A stretch of DNA of 11,803 nucleotides from PHAA01 sp964494735 (lineage in GTDB: Bacteria; Bacillota; Syntrophomonadia; Syntrophomonadales; Syntrophomonadaceae). The notes beneath the pieces were generated by a model. That model was not told where the DNA came from. It saw only the letters and a list, made by a program, of their open reading frames with translations, and made no database searches. The stretch spans positions 1 to 11,803 of the forward strand of contig CAZBSD010000049.1 in the NCBI GenBank assembly GCA_964494735.1. Reading direction: 5' to 3'. Below, piece by piece: positions 6,097 through 11,803 of the stretch. A program made the position numbers and the translations under genes. The number at the start of each line of letters is the position of its first letter. Positions within the stretch are counted from its first letter, which is position 1.

Positions 6097-6849
6097 TTAT
6101 CGACTAACCGCTCCCAGCTCACCCAATCGTTTTTTTAGTTCCTTGATACAGCCGCGGCTCAAAGGTATGCGGTCACCCGATGTCAGCCACAGATCAAATG
6201 TATAGCCGCAGCGGCTGATCCTCAGGATCTGGGCCAGGTTGACCAGGAAGCTGCGATGGCAGGGCACGAATCCGAATGGAGCCAGACGCCTTTGCCAGTC
6301 CCCCAGGTTGCCCTTGAAGCGGAACTCCCGGTCGGCGGTCTTGATCCTAACATCAGCCCGACTGCTTTCGATATAGAGTATCTGATCCGGGCGTAATAGA
6401 TGAGTTTCTCCGTGGGTCTGAACGGCGAAGCTCGGTTGTTGCGAAGTCCCTCCTCCGGGGCGGGTTTTTAGGCGGGCGATCAGTTGGCGCAGGGTTTTGC
6501 GGATGCGTTCCTCGTCCAGGGGCTTGAGGATGTAGTCGAAGGGATGCACCTCAAATGCCTGCAGAGCATATTTGGGATAAGCGGTGGCAAAAATGAAAAA
6601 TATGTCGGGGTGTAGCCGGGCCAAGGCCTGAGCCGTTTCCAAGCCGCTCATCTGGGGCATATCGACATCCAGGAAAACCACCTGGGGCTGGTGCTGACGG
6701 GCCAGTTGGAGTGCTTCGGGGCCGCTGGCCGCCATAGCTACGACGTTGGCACCGGGAATTGAAGTCACTATCTGCTGCAGGTAAAGACGGCACGGCTGAT
6801 CATCATCGACGATAAGCACATCGATGGTCGCTGGCGCAGCTCCATTCAT
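6097..6849 (-). CDS. LytTR-family response regulator (AgrA-like)
   Basis: A 250-residue regulator. Residues 9-125 are a receiver domain: acidic pocket IVDDDQ (14-18), phospho-acceptor Asp61 in VFLDVDMP, the conserved Thr in FATAYPKYA, and Lys109 in YILKPLD. A short linker (RPGGGTSQQ) leads to a LytTR DNA-binding domain at about 137-245 (ILYIESSRADVRI, then FVPCHRSFLVNL). The ATG at 6849 overlaps the agrB stop in an ATGA junction, indicating translational coupling and deciding the start against a much longer upstream frame. It is the natural partner of the kinase encoded two genes upstream, and the paired repeats ahead of agrD are its probable target. Confidence 0.92.
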   Translation of the reverse strand: MNGAAPATIDVLIVDDDQPCRLYLQQIVTSIPGANVVAMAASGPEALQLARQHQPQVVFLDVDMPQMSGLETAQALARLHPDIFFIFATAYPKYALQAFEVHPFDYILKPLDEERIRKTLRQLIARLKTRPGGGTSQQPSFAVQTHGETHLLRPDQILYIESSRADVRIKTADREFRFKGNLGDWQRRLAPFGFVPCHRSFLVNLAQILRISRCGYTFDLWLTSGDRIPLSRGCIKELKKRLGELGAVSR

Positions 6850-7472
6850 GCCCTGTTCCCCAACAGCCCGTCGATTGCATGGATGAAGCGGTACCCCCAA
6901 GGGGTCACAGTGAAAGTCTGCTCCAGGATACCGATGAGCATAGGGAGTACCAGCATCCGGGTAGATGGTACCTGCATCATGATAGTCATCATCACCAGGT
7001 ATATACCCAGGGTGACCAGGGCCCACTTTTTGAAACGCGCTTTTTCGGCGTCGGTATCGATGGGTTTGTTGGCGGTATCCCCAGGGGCAAATCTCCACAG
7101 AGTGACTCCGCTGACCAAGACGCCGCCCGCCGCCAGTAGCCCCAGGGTAGTGCTCCCGATGGAGGGATTCAAGAAATGGACCGCCGCCCCTAACAAGGTG
7201 AAGCAGGAGATGCCGCCGATAAGACAGCGGTAATAAGCGCTGCAATGTTCCCCGCCCGAGCTCAGCCGGAGAAGCCCGGCAGTCAGGGTTATAGTCAGGA
7301 CTTCCGGCAAAATCCCCAGCAACCAGGATAGAGATATCACCAGGGCCAGTTTGACCAGCTCTCCCACCAGCAATTCCATGCCGAAAGCCATACGGTTTTC
7401 CGCCTTGCGATCCGCTTCCAGCTCCCGGGCCAGGTAGGCGGCCCACTTTACCGACAGTTCATGAATACTCAT
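6846..7472 (-). CDS. agrB: AgrB-like membrane endopeptidase
   Basis: A 208-residue polytopic membrane protein of the accessory gene regulator B family, which cleaves the C-terminal tail of AgrD and forms the thiolactone. His76 and Cys83 in GGEHCSAYYRC have the seven-residue spacing of the catalytic His77/Cys84 of Staphylococcus aureus AgrB, at nearly the same positions. Membrane segments lie near 35-55, 57-70, 83-104, 107-126, 147-165 and 170-185. The ATG at 7472 is preceded by GAAAGG at suitable spacing; a TTG two codons earlier is less likely. The stop overlaps the response-regulator start (ATGA), and the gene begins 18 bases after the kinase stop, so the genes form one operon. The substrate is presumably the AgrD peptide encoded at 5835. 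Confidence 0.93.
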   Translation of the reverse strand: MSIHELSVKWAAYLARELEADRKAENRMAFGMELLVGELVKLALVISLSWLLGILPEVLTITLTAGLLRLSSGGEHCSAYYRCLIGGISCFTLLGAAVHFLNPSIGSTTLGLLAAGGVLVSGVTLWRFAPGDTANKPIDTDAEKARFKKWALVTLGIYLVMMTIMMQVPSTRMLVLPMLIGILEQTFTVTPWGYRFIHAIDGLLGNRA

Positions 7473-7490
7473 CTGCAAGCCTTTCGTAGT

Positions 7491-8357
7491 TTATTTGGGT
7501 AACCCGACGGTGAAACGGATTCCTCTGGTGGTGCTGCTGCTGACCACCGCAAACCCCCCGTATGTCTCGACCAGGTTGCGGATGGACGTCAAGCCCAGGC
7601 CGCCATGGTCACCGCCGTGCTTGGTGGACATACCTGGGTTGAAGATGTCCGCGCGCAGCTCCGGCGGGATGAAACCGGGATTATGGGTCTGAATTACGAA
7701 ATAGCGCCTGTTCTCGAAGATCGCGAAACGGACCTGGCGTTTGGCCGGGGGGAGATTCTCGACCGCTTCCAGGGCGTTGTTGATCAGGTTGCCGCTGATG
7801 GTTACCAGATCGAAGGGCCTGACGTTTAACCCCTTCAGGTCGGAGTCCACTTCCATTTTAAAGGTGATATCATGGCGGGCCGCAAATCCGGTCTTAGCCA
7901 TCAACAGGGCGCTCAGCTCCGGTCGGGCCAGCTTGGATACCTCAGCGCTGGACTTCACTTCGGTATAAAGTTCGCTGATGAAGGCTTCCGCTTCATCGGG
8001 CATGCCTAACTGTATCAAACCATAAACCGTCTGCAGGTGGTTGACGAAATCGTGCCGCTGGGTTCTGATTATACGGTTGATTTCCCACAACTTCGTGTTC
8101 TGGTAGAGCTGGTTCTCCATCAGGCGGTTTTGCTCGGCGATGCGCAGCAGTTTGCTGGTCAATATCAATGACAGCGCTACCGTCGCCACAATAACAAATA
8201 TAGAGGCGTAGAGCAGGAATGTCCGGTCCAGAACGGATATCCTTCCCTGCAGGTAATACTGGTAATGAAATCCCAGCACCACCAGCACTACTGCCAGGCC
8301 TAACAATATGATGATGCTATTTAGACCGCTCTTCCCCACTGCTAATTTTCTGTTCAT
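7491..8357 (-). CDS. Spo0B-type/GHKL sensor histidine kinase (AgrC-like)
   Basis: A kinase of about 288 residues. Two membrane helices (residues 11-30 and 46-67) flank a very short outer loop. A coiled linker follows, then a Spo0B-like dimerisation segment with the H-box RTQRHDFVNHLQ (His102). The ATPase domain has the N-box GNLINNALEAVE (189-200) and the G-box HGGLGLTSIR (251-260). Known AgrC kinases carry six or more membrane helices that bind the peptide; here only two remain, and a separate five-helix protein is encoded just upstream. The ATG at 8357 is chosen because GGGGT precedes it; an ATG at 8378 lacks a site. The gene overlaps the upstream one by about 40 bases in another frame. Confidence 0.9.
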   Translation of the reverse strand: MNRKLAVGKSGLNSIIILLGLAVVLVVLGFHYQYYLQGRISVLDRTFLLYASIFVIVATVALSLILTSKLLRIAEQNRLMENQLYQNTKLWEINRIIRTQRHDFVNHLQTVYGLIQLGMPDEAEAFISELYTEVKSSAEVSKLARPELSALLMAKTGFAARHDITFKMEVDSDLKGLNVRPFDLVTISGNLINNALEAVENLPPAKRQVRFAIFENRRYFVIQTHNPGFIPPELRADIFNPGMSTKHGGDHGGLGLTSIRNLVETYGGFAVVSSSTTRGIRFTVGLPK

Positions 8358-8826
8358 CAAATGTACCCCGGATATCATAGATTACGACGTGGTATCTGCT
8401 CAGGGCCACGATCACCAGGCCCAGGAGCAGGTACTCGGGCAGGGGATACAGCGCTCTCAATAATGGGGCATCCATGACTTGCTGCACGGTTATACCGGTA
8501 ATTGCCGGCACCACCAGGTTATAGACAGTTTCGGCCAGGCCCAGCAATATGAGTCCCAGGAATGACGCCACCGTAGCATAGGTGAGCTGAAGCGGGCAGA
8601 TGTATGCCAGCAGCACTATGAGCACCGGTAGTTGGATGAAGACGTTGATACCGGGGGACAGCGGCAGAGTGCGGATATAATAGCTGGCCAGGGCCATCAG
8701 CAGCGCAACCCACATTAGCCGGGGCAGAGGCGGCCGGACACCAATCAGCAAGAGCCCTAACAGGATCAAAATGATGTTTTCAAGTATAGAATGAAAAAGA
8801 AACAAGTGTAAAGGTATGGTGTCCAT
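8317..8826 (-). CDS. Five-TM membrane protein, candidate detached sensor
   Basis: A protein of about 169 residues that is nearly all membrane: predicted helices near 11-30, 36-52, 60-77, 84-106 and 130-146, then a 23-residue polar cytoplasmic tail. Its size and topology resemble the N-terminal ligand-sensing part of AgrC-type kinases (note the RPPLPRLMWVALLMALASYY and LPLSPGINVF segments), but no kinase domain follows in frame. It is the first gene of the agr operon and overlaps the kinase gene, so it may form a complex with it. I chose ATG 8826 because GGCGGTGATC, a close match to the anti-SD complement, lies upstream; a GTG four codons earlier is too close to it. The function as peptide receptor is inference. 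Confidence 0.75.
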   Translation of the reverse strand: MDTIPLHLFLFHSILENIILILLGLLLIGVRPPLPRLMWVALLMALASYYIRTLPLSPGINVFIQLPVLIVLLAYICPLQLTYATVASFLGLILLGLAETVYNLVVPAITGITVQQVMDAPLLRALYPLPEYLLLGLVIVALSRYHVVIYDIRGTFDEQKISSGEERSK

Positions 8827-8875
8827 ACGGCAGATCACCGCCCTATTACTGGATTATTTTGCTTAGAGTCACTAT

Positions 8876-8881
8876 ATTATA
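8876..8881 (-). promoter_or_regulatory. Extended -10 of the agr operon
   Basis: The minus strand reads TGTTATAAT, a perfect -10 with the extended TG, about 50 bases before the start at 8826. No good -35 hexamer or LytTR-like repeat is visible here, unlike in front of agrD, so this promoter may be constitutive. Confidence 0.5.
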
Positions 8882-8943
8882 ACATCTTAATTGACCCGCT
8901 TTATGAATACTTGTCCGCGGTACTGTGCCTCTTGTAACCCCCC

Positions 8944-8975
8944 GGTGAGATCCTTCGTCGCCTGCGGCTCCTCAG
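8944..8975. repeat. Dispersed repeat, left of assembly gap
   Basis: This stretch is identical to the GGTGAGATCCTTCG...CTCCTCAG part of the repeat at 5673-5751 and runs into the N block. Confidence 0.8.
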
Positions 8976-9075
8976 NNNNNNNNNNNNNNNNNNNNNNNNN
9001 NNNNNNNNNNNNNNNNNNNNNNNNNNNNNNNNNNNNNNNNNNNNNNNNNNNNNNNNNNNNNNNNNNNNNNNNNNN
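8976..9075. other. Assembly gap of exactly 100 N
   Basis: One hundred N lie between two copies of the same repeat. The round number indicates a scaffolder placeholder, so the true distance is unknown and sequence may be missing between the agr operon and the replication module. Confidence 0.98.
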
Positions 9076-9154
9076 CAGCGAAGCATCTCGCAGCGACATA
9101 GGTCCTTGGCGAGATCCTTCGTCGCCTATGGCTCCTCAGGATGACAACGCCTCG
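9076..9154. repeat. Dispersed repeat, right of assembly gap
   Basis: The 79 bp match 5673-5751 with six substitutions. The 510-base stretch 8827-9336 holds only this repeat pair, the gap, the agr promoter and the promoter of the next gene. I see no gene in it. Confidence 0.85.
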
Positions 9155-9278
9155 TGCTCCCGCTTTGTCCATGCCCTCGACATTCTTCGCGCGCCTCGTT
9201 CCCATTTATTCGCCCTTTTCTGTCATTCTTTTTTGTAGGAAATAGGCGACATTTGCCCAAACCAACATATGGGAGTCC

Positions 9279-9284
9279 TATAAT
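9279..9284 (+). promoter_or_regulatory. -10 box for the XRE gene
   Basis: A perfect TATAAT lies about 50 bases before the ATG at 9337. TTGCCC at 9253-9258 is a -35-like hexamer, but at 20 bases spacing is long, which would fit a regulated promoter. Confidence 0.4.
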
Positions 9285-9336
9285 ATAAGTACTAAGTATG
9301 CAGAATTTAGGAAATTTCGAGAGGGGGGATAAGAGG

Positions 9337-9549
9337 ATGTCAAATAATATGGGCGACAAGCGGCGGCAGAAGGGATGGACCCAGGCCAAATTCGCCCGGA
9401 TGGTGGGAATCTCGCGCACCCACCTGTCCGATATCGAGAACAACAAACACGAAGCAGCCATGTGGATCATAATCAAAGCGGCTAGATTGCTGGGGGTAAG
9501 AGTGGAAGAACTATGCGGCGTAAACGAACAGATCACTGCTGATCTATGA
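9337..9549 (+). CDS. Small XRE/Cro-C1-type regulator
   Basis: A 70-residue single-domain DNA-binding protein. The five-helix HTH covers almost the whole length, with GWTQAKFARMVGISRTHLSD followed by IENNKHEAAMWIIIKAARLLGV, including the recognition helix RTHLSDIEN. GGGGGG lies eight bases upstream of ATG 9337; an in-frame ATG at 9298 lacks a site. It opens the phage-like replication module and probably controls it, like a prophage or plasmid Cro-type protein. Its likely operator lies around 9253-9300, but no clean palindrome stands out. Confidence 0.85.
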   Translation: MSNNMGDKRRQKGWTQAKFARMVGISRTHLSDIENNKHEAAMWIIIKAARLLGVRVEELCGVNEQITADL

Positions 9550-9569
9550 CTTGAGGGGGAGGAGAGAAA

Positions 9570-9797
9570 TTGTCCAGGGAGAGAAATCAATTACATACGG
9601 CTGCCAACAGCGGCCGCAATCGACACTGGATCATCAGAGCGGCGGGTGACGGGTTTCAGGTAGGTTTCCGGAGCCGCCAGAGCCAAGAGTTCAACCCAGT
9701 CTGCAGCTGCGGTAATTACGACCAGGCCCGCCTGATATGCGACACCCTGCAGGGACTGCTGCACAGCACCGGTTTCCTGGCAAAGGGGGCGAAGTGA
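9570..9797 (+). CDS. Small basic protein of phage-like module, unknown
   Basis: A 75-residue protein with no recognised family. It starts at TTG with GGGGAGGAG five bases upstream, so expression is well supported. The C-terminal half has three Cys in PVCSCGNYDQARLICDTL, where the NYDQARLICDTLQGLL part looks like an amphipathic helix; a zinc site is possible but one Cys short of the usual four. The stop TGA overlaps the ATG of the next gene (TGATG), so the two are translationally coupled. Position between the regulator and the initiator suggests a replication accessory role, which is inference. Confidence 0.6.
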   Translation: MSRERNQLHTAANSGRNRHWIIRAAGDGFQVGFRSRQSQEFNPVCSCGNYDQARLICDTLQGLLHSTGFLAKGAK

Positions 9798-10921
9798 TGG
9801 CGGCAACCGACTTGGCTATGCCCGAGGCTGAATTTACCCGCATCGGCAACCAGCTCCTGGAGGCCATACCGCTGGCAAAACTCAATGGGACCCAGGAAAA
9901 TATCTGCATTTTCCTGTGGCGCCGCACCTATGGCTGGAACCGCACCCGGGACGCCATACCCCTGACTGCGTTCACGGCGGCCTGTGCCAGCTGCAAGGAA
10001 CACATCTCCAAACAGATCAAGATCCTGATCAAGAAACACATCATCAGGCGAGTCTTCGTAGTGGGGCGCCCGGGCATCTATTCGTTTGTGGCCGACACCA
10101 ATGAATGGGCGGATGGCTGCATCGACTTCGAAGCCCTTGAACATAACCGTGACAACGGCATATACCGCTGCGCGCCGGCGGAGATGATCGACCTGTCGGA
10201 GTACCCGGACGCATTGTGGTCGGATGATCCCCGGGCGGAAATGGAGTACTGCTGTGACGGGTGGTCTGATGCCGGAGGCGAACCAGCCGATTGCCCCGTC
10301 AGGGAAGAGTTGTGGCGCGGGGAGGGTGACATATCGGTGCGAGGAAATGACCGCCGTCTGTCCGGCAATGGGTTGAGTGATCACACAACCATGGGGTTGA
10401 GTGAATACACAACTCAGGAGTTGACTGATGGCACGACTCAGGAGTTGAGCGGCAGCACAACCCCCGGACAGGTACCAGCCCCGAACCGGCCGCAGATAGA
10501 GACGCTGCTAAATACAGTTACAAAGACAGATAGAAAGACAGTAAGAAATAAAAAAGAATTTTCCGCCGATATGCCGGCATATCAATTGTCGGCCTATTTG
10601 TTGAAGAAGATAAAGGACAACATTCCCGATTACCAGGAACCCAATATGCAGAAGTGGTCCGCAACCACCGACCTCATCCTGAGGGTTGATAAGAAGGATG
10701 CCGAATTGGTCAGGGAGGTGATCGATTTCAGCCAGGAAGATAGTTTCTGGTGTACCAATATCCATAGTCCCACCAATCTGAGGAAGCATTTCAACCAGCT
10801 GGCTATGCAGAGGAAGCGACAGCGTTCCAGTCCCCCGGTCCTGAAAAATAGGGGCGGGATGGATGACTGGGAGATAGAGAGTGAGGAATATGCACATTTC
10901 TTTGACCGCAGCCGAGATTAG
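9797..10921 (+). CDS. Phage replication protein O-like initiator
   Basis: A 374-residue protein. Residues 10-100 match the N-terminal winged-helix domain of phage replication protein O (FTRIGNQLLEAIP, then FLWRRTYGWNRTRDAIPLTAF, then HISKQIKILIKKHIIRR), which binds origin iterons. Residues 188-224 are a low-complexity linker of four eight-residue repeats (pattern xLSxxTTx) encoded by tandem DNA repeats. Residues 262-335 are a conserved C-terminal part (FWCTNIHSPTNLRKHFNQL) typical of phage replisome organisers and likely to contact the helicase or its loader. The ATG overlaps the previous stop, and the end overlaps the helicase-loader gene. Together with that gene it forms an O/P-like or DnaD/DnaC-like pair. 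Confidence 0.82.
   Translation: MAATDLAMPEAEFTRIGNQLLEAIPLAKLNGTQENICIFLWRRTYGWNRTRDAIPLTAFTAACASCKEHISKQIKILIKKHIIRRVFVVGRPGIYSFVADTNEWADGCIDFEALEHNRDNGIYRCAPAEMIDLSEYPDALWSDDPRAEMEYCCDGWSDAGGEPADCPVREELWRGEGDISVRGNDRRLSGNGLSDHTTMGLSEYTTQELTDGTTQELSGSTTPGQVPAPNRPQIETLLNTVTKTDRKTVRNKKEFSADMPAYQLSAYLLKKIKDNIPDYQEPNMQKWSATTDLILRVDKKDAELVREVIDFSQEDSFWCTNIHSPTNLRKHFNQLAMQRKRQRSSPPVLKNRGGMDDWEIESEEYAHFFDRSRD
10371..10466 (+). repeat. Four 24-bp in-frame iterons, candidate replication origin
   Basis: Four adjacent 24-bp units begin at 10371, 10395, 10419 and 10443. Each contains a GTTG...CAAC or similar half-symmetric core; in the first, GTTGAGTGATCACACAAC is an 18-bp palindrome with one mismatched pair. 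The unit length keeps the reading frame. Phage lambda ori has four 18-bp interrupted-palindrome iterons in the same place, inside gene O, followed by an A-rich strand. Here the same order is seen. Confidence 0.6.
10509..10562 (+). other. A-rich stretch next to iterons, candidate unwinding element
   Basis: Only 12 of 54 bases are G or C, in a gene that is otherwise GC-rich, and T is rare on the plus strand. It starts about 40 bases after the last iteron, the position of the A-rich melting region in lambda ori. Confidence 0.5.
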
Positions 10922-11582
10922 GCATGAGGCGGTGTGGGGGTATGTGGGCGCGCCCCGCAGCCTGGCCCATGCCACCCTGGACAATTACCGGCCCGGCTGT
11001 GATCAGCAGGTAGAGGCCCTCGGCAGATGCCGGGTCTTCGTCAGTCAGGGTCTGGAGAACATCGCTCACGGACGGGGCCTGCTTCTGAAAGGACCGGTGG
11101 GAACCGGCAAGAGCCACCTGGCGGTGGCCACGGTGCGGACCTTGATCGAGGCTCACCCGCAGCGATTCGGGAAACCATTCAGCAGCTTTCATGCCTACGA
11201 AGATGTGGAGTACGGCGGCTACCGCTGCTCCATGATCCCGGTGTTCGAACTGCTGGAACGGCTGCGGGAATCCTATGGCAGCCGGGGCCGCAAGAAAGAT
11301 TATGCCGAACTGATCCGCCGCTGCAAAGGGGACGATCTGGTCATCCTGGACGATATCGGGGCTGAAAAGCCGACCGAATGGGTGGAGGAGCAGTTTTACG
11401 GGCTGATCGACCACCGCTACCGGGCCCAACTGTGTACCTTCCTCACCACCAACTGCAGCATGACCGAGTTGGAGGGCAGGATCGGCAAACGGGCATTGTC
11501 GCGGATAATGGAGATGTGCGAAGGTGTCGCCGTAGGAGGTGATGACTGGAGAAAGACCCACAGCCAGGGACTATCATCCTGA
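10890..11582 (+). CDS. DnaC/IstB-like ATPase, helicase loader
   Basis: A 230-residue AAA+ ATPase that would load the replicative helicase at the origin melted by the O-like protein. Walker A is GPVGTGKS (68-75), Walker B is LVILDDIG (150-157), sensor 1 is TTN (186-188), and the arginine-finger region is RIGKRALSRI (197-206). Phage and IstB-type loaders share this plan. IstB partners of IS21 transposases look similar, but no IstA lies here and the O-like gene upstream argues for replication. The ATG at 10890 is chosen; a GTG at 10881 with GGGAG upstream would add three residues. The gene overlaps its neighbour by 32 bases. The last two codons and the stop come from the first unit of the repeat array that follows. 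Confidence 0.85.
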   Translation: MHISLTAAEIRHEAVWGYVGAPRSLAHATLDNYRPGCDQQVEALGRCRVFVSQGLENIAHGRGLLLKGPVGTGKSHLAVATVRTLIEAHPQRFGKPFSSFHAYEDVEYGGYRCSMIPVFELLERLRESYGSRGRKKDYAELIRRCKGDDLVILDDIGAEKPTEWVEEQFYGLIDHRYRAQLCTFLTTNCSMTELEGRIGKRALSRIMEMCEGVAVGGDDWRKTHSQGLSS

Positions 11583-11695
11583 GCGAGCACTAGGTTTGTC
11601 ATCCTGAAAAGCACCAGGTTTGTCATCCTGAAAAGCACCAGGTTTGTCATACTGAGAAGCACCAGGTTTGTCATCCTGAGCGAAGCGAAGGATCT
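11573..11695. repeat. Tandem 24-bp repeat array ending in dispersed repeat
   Basis: One diverged unit (11573-11597) and three 24-bp units (11598-11621, 11622-11645, 11646-11669), each built on GTCATCCTGA plus AGCACCAGGTTT, are followed by a full GTCATCCTGAGCGAAGCGAA-type element (11670-11695). The array starts inside the end of the helicase-loader gene. The minus strand reads as repeated MTNLVLFR, which is not a real gene. Confidence 0.85.
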
Positions 11696-11714
11696 GGCCG
11701 AGACTCTTCGCTAT

Positions 11715-11770
11715 CGCTCAGAGTGACAGCCCTGCGCTCAGAGTGACAGTCCTGCGCTCAGAGTGACACT
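11715..11770. repeat. Tandem 20-bp repeat array
   Basis: CGCTCAGAGTGACAGCCCTG at 11715-11734 is followed by a copy with one change (11735-11754) and a partial third copy (11755-11770). The CTCAGAGTGACA core is the reverse complement of the TGTCACTCTGAG segment at 5660. Confidence 0.85.
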
Positions 11771-11776
11771 TTACAT

Positions 11777-11803
11777 GTCATCCTGAGCGAAGCGAAGGAT
11801 CTC
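11777..11803. repeat. Dispersed GTCATCCTGAGCGAAGCGAA-type repeat at edge
   Basis: The 26 bp at 11670-11695 recur here exactly. ATCCT and AGGAT pair at the ends, so each unit can form a small hairpin. The copy runs to the end of the window. Confidence 0.8.

Noticed and set aside
6850..7446. N-terminal extension of the response-regulator frame to 449 codons
   Set aside because: The extension is the shadow of agrB in another frame; the ATGA overlap at 6846-6849 gives the natural start.
10803..11561. Minus-strand open frame of 252 codons opposite the helicase-loader gene
   Set aside because: The plus strand has intact Walker A/B and sensor motifs; the antisense frame shows no family signature.
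11573..11770. CRISPR-like array
   Set aside because: Units are contiguous tandem repeats without unique spacers and no cas genes are present.

Overview
The window looks like part of a Gram-positive, Clostridia-like (Bacillota) genome. The grounds are an agr-type cyclic-peptide quorum-sensing locus, strong GGAGG-type ribosome binding sites, frequent TTG and GTG starts, and an XRE-ImmA/IrrE regulator. A run of exactly 100 N inside a dispersed repeat marks a scaffolded draft assembly, possibly metagenome-derived. I do not place the organism below class level.

Layout. (1) 1-2100: a visibly AT-richer block with a lipoprotein and two small membrane proteins on the + strand, and a possible short RHS/YD-repeat remnant just ahead of the second gene; it may be acquired DNA. 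(2) 2182-3261 (-): a HTH protein fused to an ImmA/IrrE-like domain that has lost the HE of its HExxH motif. (3) 3329-5624 (+): divergent promoter, a doubtful small ORF threaded by repeats, an ARPP-1-like (DUF6569) protein, a 79-aa unknown protein and a multipass membrane protein. Two copies of a 52-bp REP-like palindrome flank the ARPP-1/79-aa pair. (4) 5767-8881 (-): an agr-like locus in the order 5-TM membrane protein, Spo0B-type histidine kinase, AgrB, LytTR response regulator, then an unlisted 37-aa AgrD-type prepeptide. The peptide gene has its own terminator and an upstream pair of identical 11-bp direct repeats spaced 21 bp, as expected of LytTR-binding sites. (5) 8944-9154: dispersed repeat and assembly gap. 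(6) 9279-11582 (+): a phage-like replication module (small XRE regulator, 75-aa unknown, replication-protein-O-like protein, DnaC/IstB-like helicase loader). Four 24-bp in-frame repeats inside the O-like gene, followed by an A-rich stretch, resemble the lambda origin. (7) 11573-11803: tandem and dispersed short repeats.

How the parts work together. In the agr locus, AgrB would process AgrD into a thiolactone peptide. The membrane protein and kinase would sense it, and the LytTR regulator would activate agrD, closing a positive loop. In the right-hand module, the O-like protein would bind its own internal iterons and recruit the host helicase through the DnaC-like loader. No integrase, capsid or transposase gene is visible, so the module may be a remnant or part of a larger element beyond the window.
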